NCBI GenBank assembly: GCA_024689285.1
Contig: JAILDR010000055.1
Span: forward strand, 1 to 16,706
Direction of reading: 5' to 3'
Source: Bacteroidales bacterium
Lineage (GTDB): Bacteria; Bacteroidota; Bacteroidia; Bacteroidales; F082
Length of the DNA stretch: 16,706 nucleotides
Position numbers and translations under genes: made by a program. Of this stretch, positions 13,540-16,706 are shown piece by piece. The number at the start of each line of letters is the position of its first letter. The first letter of the stretch is position 1. The notes beneath the pieces are model-generated. The model was not told the origin of the DNA. It searched no databases and was given only the letters and a program-made list of their open reading frames with translations.

Positions 13540-14802
13540 TCAAATTCCCTTCAGCCGCTCCAGCAGGGCCTCGTAGGTATAAAGCCCGTCGGCATTGACG
13601 GTCAGCCCTTTGAGTCTGAGGGAGAATATCATGGGCGGGTTCTTCAGGTCGAGCAAGGTCATGTGGCGCAATTGCTCGGTGCTTTGGTAGACGAGACTGA
13701 GCGAGGCAAACAGCTGCCCCTCTGCGTTTTCCCATTTCCCGATCACCAGCTTGCAGCCGATGGGGGTCTTCTTCTCGATGGTCTGTGGCAAGCTGTAATC
13801 CTCGATGTCCATAGCGGCCAGCACGCTGCCAATGTTTGAGTCGTGACCGCAGAGGAAGGTGAACTTGCGCCCGCTGGTTTGCAATTCTTCCATCATCGTT
13901 TTGATCAGGGGACTGGCCACCTGTTGCGCTACAGCGGGCGAGGTGAACAGCACGTCGCCATACCAGTCCTTGATGGCGGAGATGTTTACCCAGTCTTCCC
14001 AACTTAGCGTGTGGCCAAAGGCGGCCTTCAGGTCGTCGGGCTCCTCATAATATTGCAGGACGAGTGCGTCGGCAGCCTGACAGGCGAGGCGCAGCGATCC
14101 GCCCATACCGGGTTCGTGGTTCTTGATGAGATACACGTGTGCGTCGTCGGTGCTGAAGTGGCAGGTGTCGCCTTCGAGGCAGGCCACGCTTTGCCCCATA
14201 TCGAGTACTTGTTCCAACAGCTTATAGTTTTCAGCCATTTTCTCGCCAATCCCCACGAGGCCTTTTTCGCCGCCCATTGCGGCAATCTGCTGCTGGGCCA
14301 GTGCCTTGAAGTCTTCGTTATCGTCGGTGATTTGGGGGTTGAAAACAGGGTCCATTTTGTTGATCTCGCAATGGTGCTCGATGCTGACGTTAGCCACCGG
14401 GAGCATGCCTGAAGAGAAATACTGTGCGGTGGCGATGGTGCGTTGCTTCGAGTTGGCATAAAAGCGCATCGTGCCCTCGGCGGGGATTTCATTCTCGTGC
14501 ATCAGGCCTTCGCTGACGAGCCATTTGCGGAAATACTGTCCCATGATGGTCTCCAATGCACCGCCGCGCAGCGACAGTTCGCTCGGTGCCGATGACCACT
14601 CGAACCATTCGTGAGGCGTAATGCGTTGCAGCGCAGAGGGCCGCCCCGAAAGTGGGGAACGGATGTTGTGGCGGCTCAGCACCACGACCTGCTTTAAGGC
14701 ATAACGTTCGTGGAAATCATCCGGCTGCACCGAAGGCATCGGGTTTTGTCCCCCAAGGCTTATCGAGCATAAAAAGCATACGGCCAACAGAAGCTTTTTC
14801 AT
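13540..14802 (-). CDS. Secreted histidine acid phosphatase (phytase/glucose-1-phosphatase branch)
   Basis: This 420-residue exported enzyme of the branch-2 histidine phosphatase superfamily removes phosphate from organic phosphomonoesters through a phospho-histidine intermediate. A signal peptide is visible (MKKLLLAVCFLCSISLGG). Catalytic motifs are RHNIRSP (44-50, nucleophile His45), the Arg122 segment NSKQRTIATA (117-126) and the proton-donor HD (320-321 in CGHDSNIGS). The length fits AppA/Agp-like phytases and glucose-1-phosphatases; the substrate is not predictable. ATG14802 gives the correct signal peptide. It is a single gene with its own -7 box, diverging from the riboswitch-controlled gene. 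Confidence 0.92.
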   Translation of the reverse strand: MKKLLLAVCFLCSISLGGQNPMPSVQPDDFHERYALKQVVVLSRHNIRSPLSGRPSALQRITPHEWFEWSSAPSELSLRGGALETIMGQYFRKWLVSEGLMHENEIPAEGTMRFYANSKQRTIATAQYFSSGMLPVANVSIEHHCEINKMDPVFNPQITDDNEDFKALAQQQIAAMGGEKGLVGIGEKMAENYKLLEQVLDMGQSVACLEGDTCHFSTDDAHVYLIKNHEPGMGGSLRLACQAADALVLQYYEEPDDLKAAFGHTLSWEDWVNISAIKDWYGDVLFTSPAVAQQVASPLIKTMMEELQTSGRKFTFLCGHDSNIGSVLAAMDIEDYSLPQTIEKKTPIGCKLVIGKWENAEGQLFASLSLVYQSTEQLRHMTLLDLKNPPMIFSLRLKGLTVNADGLYTYEALLERLKGI

Positions 14803-14828
14803 AATGAAACGATTGAAAAATTGGACTG

Positions 14829-14836
14829 CAAAAATA
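14829..14836 (-). promoter_or_regulatory. Predicted phosphatase promoter -7 box
   Basis: On the minus strand this is a perfect TATTTTTG followed by CAG. The predicted leader to ATG14802 is about 21 nt. It lies 30 bp from the opposite-facing -7 box at 14867-14874, so the two promoter regions overlap. Confidence 0.6.
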
Positions 14837-14866
14837 AGGTTTTTTCGGTTTTATCCTTAAAAGCAC

Positions 14867-14874
14867 TATCTTTG
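14867..14874 (+). promoter_or_regulatory. Promoter -7 box of the riboswitch transcript
   Basis: TATCTTTG is a perfect TAnnTTTG match followed by CAG. The first helix of the riboswitch starts at 14881, seven bases after the last G, so the transcript begins essentially at the aptamer. Confidence 0.65.
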
Positions 14875-14880
14875 CAGCCA

Positions 14881-15092
14881 GTTTGGCCAAGGGAATGCCG
14901 TGCAAATCGGCAACAGTGCCCGCTGCTGTAAGCCCGCGTAAGGCCTGTCAATGATGCCACTGTCCGGCTCATCCGGATGGGAAGGCGACAGGCTCGGGCG
15001 AGTCAGAAGACCTGCCAAACAGGGTTATTCATTGCAAGCCTTCGGGAACAAGGGCGATGCTAAGCGTGGCAATTGGCAATGCTGCTTGCGAT
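14881..15092 (+). promoter_or_regulatory. Cobalamin riboswitch
   Basis: This RNA element binds adenosylcobalamin or related B12 forms and usually lowers expression of B12 uptake genes. Conserved parts present: gtttggc (14881-14887) pairs with gccaaac (15014-15020) to make P1; the core reads aagggaatgccgtgcaaatc, then acagtgcccgctgctgtaagcc; and the 3' box agtcagaagacctgcc is at 15001-15016. Downstream, attgcaagc (15031-15039) can pair with gcttgcgat (15084-15092), a possible expression-platform stem 40 bp before the start codon. No T-run terminator is visible, so control is more likely at translation initiation. It governs the DUF4465 gene. Confidence 0.95.
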
Positions 15093-15131
15093 GGTCTTGT
15101 ATTATTGTTCAACGCGTAAAAACAACAAGTT

Positions 15132-16706
15132 ATGCGAAAATCTTTCTCTTTAATCTTCGCCCTTTTTGTGGCGACTATGGCTTTGGCGCAAACGCCAGCT
15201 ACTTTTGAAGATGTGCCGCTCGGCAGCGGTGGCATTTGGCAACCTCCTACAGGTGAAAACGAAATGCCAAGCGGCGGCTGGCTCTTCACCAATTTTAATG
15301 AATACGGCTATTGGGGTGGCTTCACCGCCTCCAATCGTACGGATTTGGCCCAAACGGGTTTGAACGCCCAGTATACTGCGGCTGCAGGCTGTGGCTACGA
15401 CGGCTCTGCCCAATATGCTGTGGCTTATACTATGGGTATGCAGACGGAGGTCTATGCCACCGATGGACAATCACATACCGTTACTGGCTGCTATGTCACC
15501 AACAATCTGTGGACATACGAGGATATGGTTCAGGGCGGTTATGGCGAGCCTCCCTATGGAGGTCCTTCAGGCAACGACCCTGACTGGTTTAAGTTGACTG
15601 CGACGGGCAAGAATGCCAATGGACAAACTGTGGGTACTGTGGATTTCTACCTCGCCGACCTTCGCTTTGCCAATAATGAGGAAGACTATGCCCTTAATAC
15701 TTGGGAGTGGTTCGATCTCAGCCCCTTGGGTAATGTGGCTTCCATCTCCTTTAGCCTTTCGTCATCGAGAGGCAGTGGCTATGACATGATTACGCCAACC
15801 TACTTCTGCATGGACAACTTCAACGGTGTAGCTCCTGGTGGCACCGACTTGCCGCCCTATATCGTCAACCCCGTGCAGAATGTGGTCTTCAACGAGTACC
15901 CACAGACCCTCCAAGTCAACCTTGACGGTGTGGCCACCGACCCCGACGACCCGGACGAAAACATCACCTACAGCATCGTCAGCAACTCGAATCCGAGTGC
16001 CCTGAACACCACGATGAACGGCAAGATTCTGGTGATGACCCGTCAGAACGCCAACCAGGCTACAGCCGACCTCACAATGCGCGCCACCAGCGACGGCCAG
16101 ACGGTTGACTTTAACGTGCATGTGATCATCAATGTTGTTGTTGACGAGCCTCCCTATATCATCAACTCCGTGCAGAATGTGGTCTTCAACGAGTACCCAC
16201 AGACCCTCCAAGTCAACCTTGACGGTGTGGCCACCGACCCGGACGACCCCGACGAAAACATCACCTACAGCATCGTCAGCAACTCGAATCCGGGTGCCCT
16301 GAACGCTACGATGAACGGCAAGATTCTGGTAATGACTCGTCAGAATGCCAACCAGGCTACAGCCGACCTCACGATGCGCGCCACCAGCGACGGCCAGACG
16401 ATTGACTTCAACGTGCATGTGATCATCAATGCAGTCATTGACGAGCCGCCTTATATCATCAATCCGGTTGGGGAAGTGGGCCTTGACGAATTCCCGCAAG
16501 CCGTCGAAATCGATCTCGAAGGTGTGGCCACCGACCCCGACGATCCGGATGAAAACATCGTTTACAGCCTCGTTTCCAATCCCAATCCCGAAATCCTGAC
16601 CGCCACCATAGACGGCAGAGTCCTGAAATTGGTGCGTGAATCGGAAGACGGAGACGTTTTTGACCTCACTATGCGTGCCACCAGCGATGGCCCGTATGTC
16701 GATTTC
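15132..16706 (+). CDS. DUF4465 domain protein with 99-residue tandem repeats, C-terminus cut by the window end
   Basis: The frame is open from ATG15132 to the last base (525 codons, no stop), so the gene continues outside the window. A Sec signal peptide reads MRKSFSLIFALFVATMALA, with no lipobox cysteine, so it is exported without a lipid anchor as far as this end shows. Residues about 20-235 match DUF4465: ATFEDVPLGSGG, YWGGFTASNRTD, SAQYAVAY, GGPSGNDPDWFKL, TVDFYLADLRFANN and a final TYFCMDNF. From residue 241 there are three Ig/cadherin-like units of 99 residues (PPYIVNP to VVDE), the third incomplete. DUF4465 proteins in Bacteroidota are often riboswitch-controlled surface proteins linked to B12 capture (recalled, not checked). 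The 36-bp gap to the riboswitch stem and the B12 element support that role. Confidence 0.9.
   Translation, partial: MRKSFSLIFALFVATMALAQTPATFEDVPLGSGGIWQPPTGENEMPSGGWLFTNFNEYGYWGGFTASNRTDLAQTGLNAQYTAAAGCGYDGSAQYAVAYTMGMQTEVYATDGQSHTVTGCYVTNNLWTYEDMVQGGYGEPPYGGPSGNDPDWFKLTATGKNANGQTVGTVDFYLADLRFANNEEDYALNTWEWFDLSPLGNVASISFSLSSSRGSGYDMITPTYFCMDNFNGVAPGGTDLPPYIVNPVQNVVFNEYPQTLQVNLDGVATDPDDPDENITYSIVSNSNPSALNTTMNGKILVMTRQNANQATADLTMRATSDGQTVDFNVHVIINVVVDEPPYIINSVQNVVFNEYPQTLQVNLDGVATDPDDPDENITYSIVSNSNPGALNATMNGKILVMTRQNANQATADLTMRATSDGQTIDFNVHVIINAVIDEPPYIINPVGEVGLDEFPQAVEIDLEGVATDPDDPDENIVYSLVSNPNPEILTATIDGRVLKLVRESEDGDVFDLTMRATSDGPYVDF
15852..16148 (+). repeat. 297-bp tandem coding repeat, unit 1
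   Basis: Unit 1 of an exact 297-bp (99-codon) period. It encodes an Ig/cadherin-like domain starting PPYIVNPVQNVV and containing VATDPDDPDENITYSIV, an acidic patch suggestive of calcium binding. Unit 2 differs at only about 18 of 297 positions by eye. Confidence 0.9.
16149..16445 (+). repeat. 297-bp tandem coding repeat, unit 2
   Basis: Unit 2 keeps unit 1's frame and is about 94% identical to it by eye count, pointing to recent duplication or gene conversion. Differences cluster at the two ends of the unit. Confidence 0.9.
16446..16706 (+). repeat. Tandem coding repeat, unit 3 (diverged, cut by the window end)
   Basis: Unit 3 keeps the same 297-bp register and motifs (PPYIINPVGEVGLDEFP, VATDPDDPDENIVYSLV) but its DNA is clearly diverged from units 1 and 2. 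Only 87 of the expected 99 codons lie in the window. Confidence 0.85.

Noticed and set aside
13540..14802. Alpha-ribazole phosphatase (CobC) tied to the B12 riboswitch
   Set aside because: The protein is a secreted branch-2 histidine acid phosphatase with an HD proton donor; CobC is a small cytoplasmic branch-1 enzyme.
15762..16499. Minus-strand open frame with a repeated motif opposite the DUF4465 repeats
   Set aside because: It only mirrors the coding repeats of the plus-strand gene and extends across its units; the plus frame has the signal peptide and family domain.

Overview
The window looks like a Bacteroidota (Bacteroidales-type) chromosome segment. The evidence is: promoter -7 boxes of the Bacteroidota form TAnnTTTG (repeatedly TATTTTTG) in front of most transcription units; weak or absent Shine-Dalgarno sequences; a fused ResB-CcsA cytochrome c assembly protein; a VirE/DUF3987-type gene with a small partner; and a DUF4465 surface-type protein behind a cobalamin riboswitch. 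No species is claimed.

Layout, left to right. 1-1963 (+): the remains of a DUF3987-family (mobile-element type) gene that enters from the left edge, carries a palindromic repeat and has a frame-changing internal deletion, followed by a small unknown gene. 1981-4168 (-): dnaA and, just downstream, an RsmI-like tetrapyrrole-methylase-family methyltransferase. 4169-4366: AT-rich dnaA leader. 4367-5838 (-): a DMT/EamA transporter whose stop overlaps the start of a YigZ/IMPACT-family gene. 5841-5873: a symmetric divergent promoter that appears to make leaderless mRNAs in both directions. 5876-6736 (+): prmC, then the RNase P RNA gene rnpB with a hairpin terminator. 7164-8429 (-): ResB-CcsA fusion with a repeat-derived in-frame insert. 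8558-8967 (-): a hicBA toxin-antitoxin pair. 9037-13343 (-): an apparent operon, porin-like outer-membrane barrel, imelysin lipoprotein, di-heme DHOR lipoprotein, with a promoter at one end and an intrinsic terminator at the other. 13412-13503: a third copy of the repeat. 13540-14802 (-): a secreted histidine acid phosphatase. 14867-16706 (+): a cobalamin riboswitch and the start of a DUF4465 protein with 99-residue tandem repeats that runs off the right edge.

How the parts connect. The porin, imelysin and di-heme genes suggest a cell-envelope system in which an outer-membrane channel, a putative metal-binding lipoprotein and a c-type cytochrome lipoprotein act together, plausibly on iron or another redox metal. 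The nearby ResB-CcsA protein is of the type that attaches heme to CxxCH proteins such as the DHOR. The riboswitch-controlled DUF4465 protein is probably expressed when vitamin B12 is scarce. A palindromic repeat family of about 90 bp occurs three times: inside the DUF3987 remnant, in frame inside ResB-CcsA, and between genes. RNase P P1 pairing and riboswitch P1 pairing both begin 6-7 nt after a -7 box, which calibrates transcription starts across the window.
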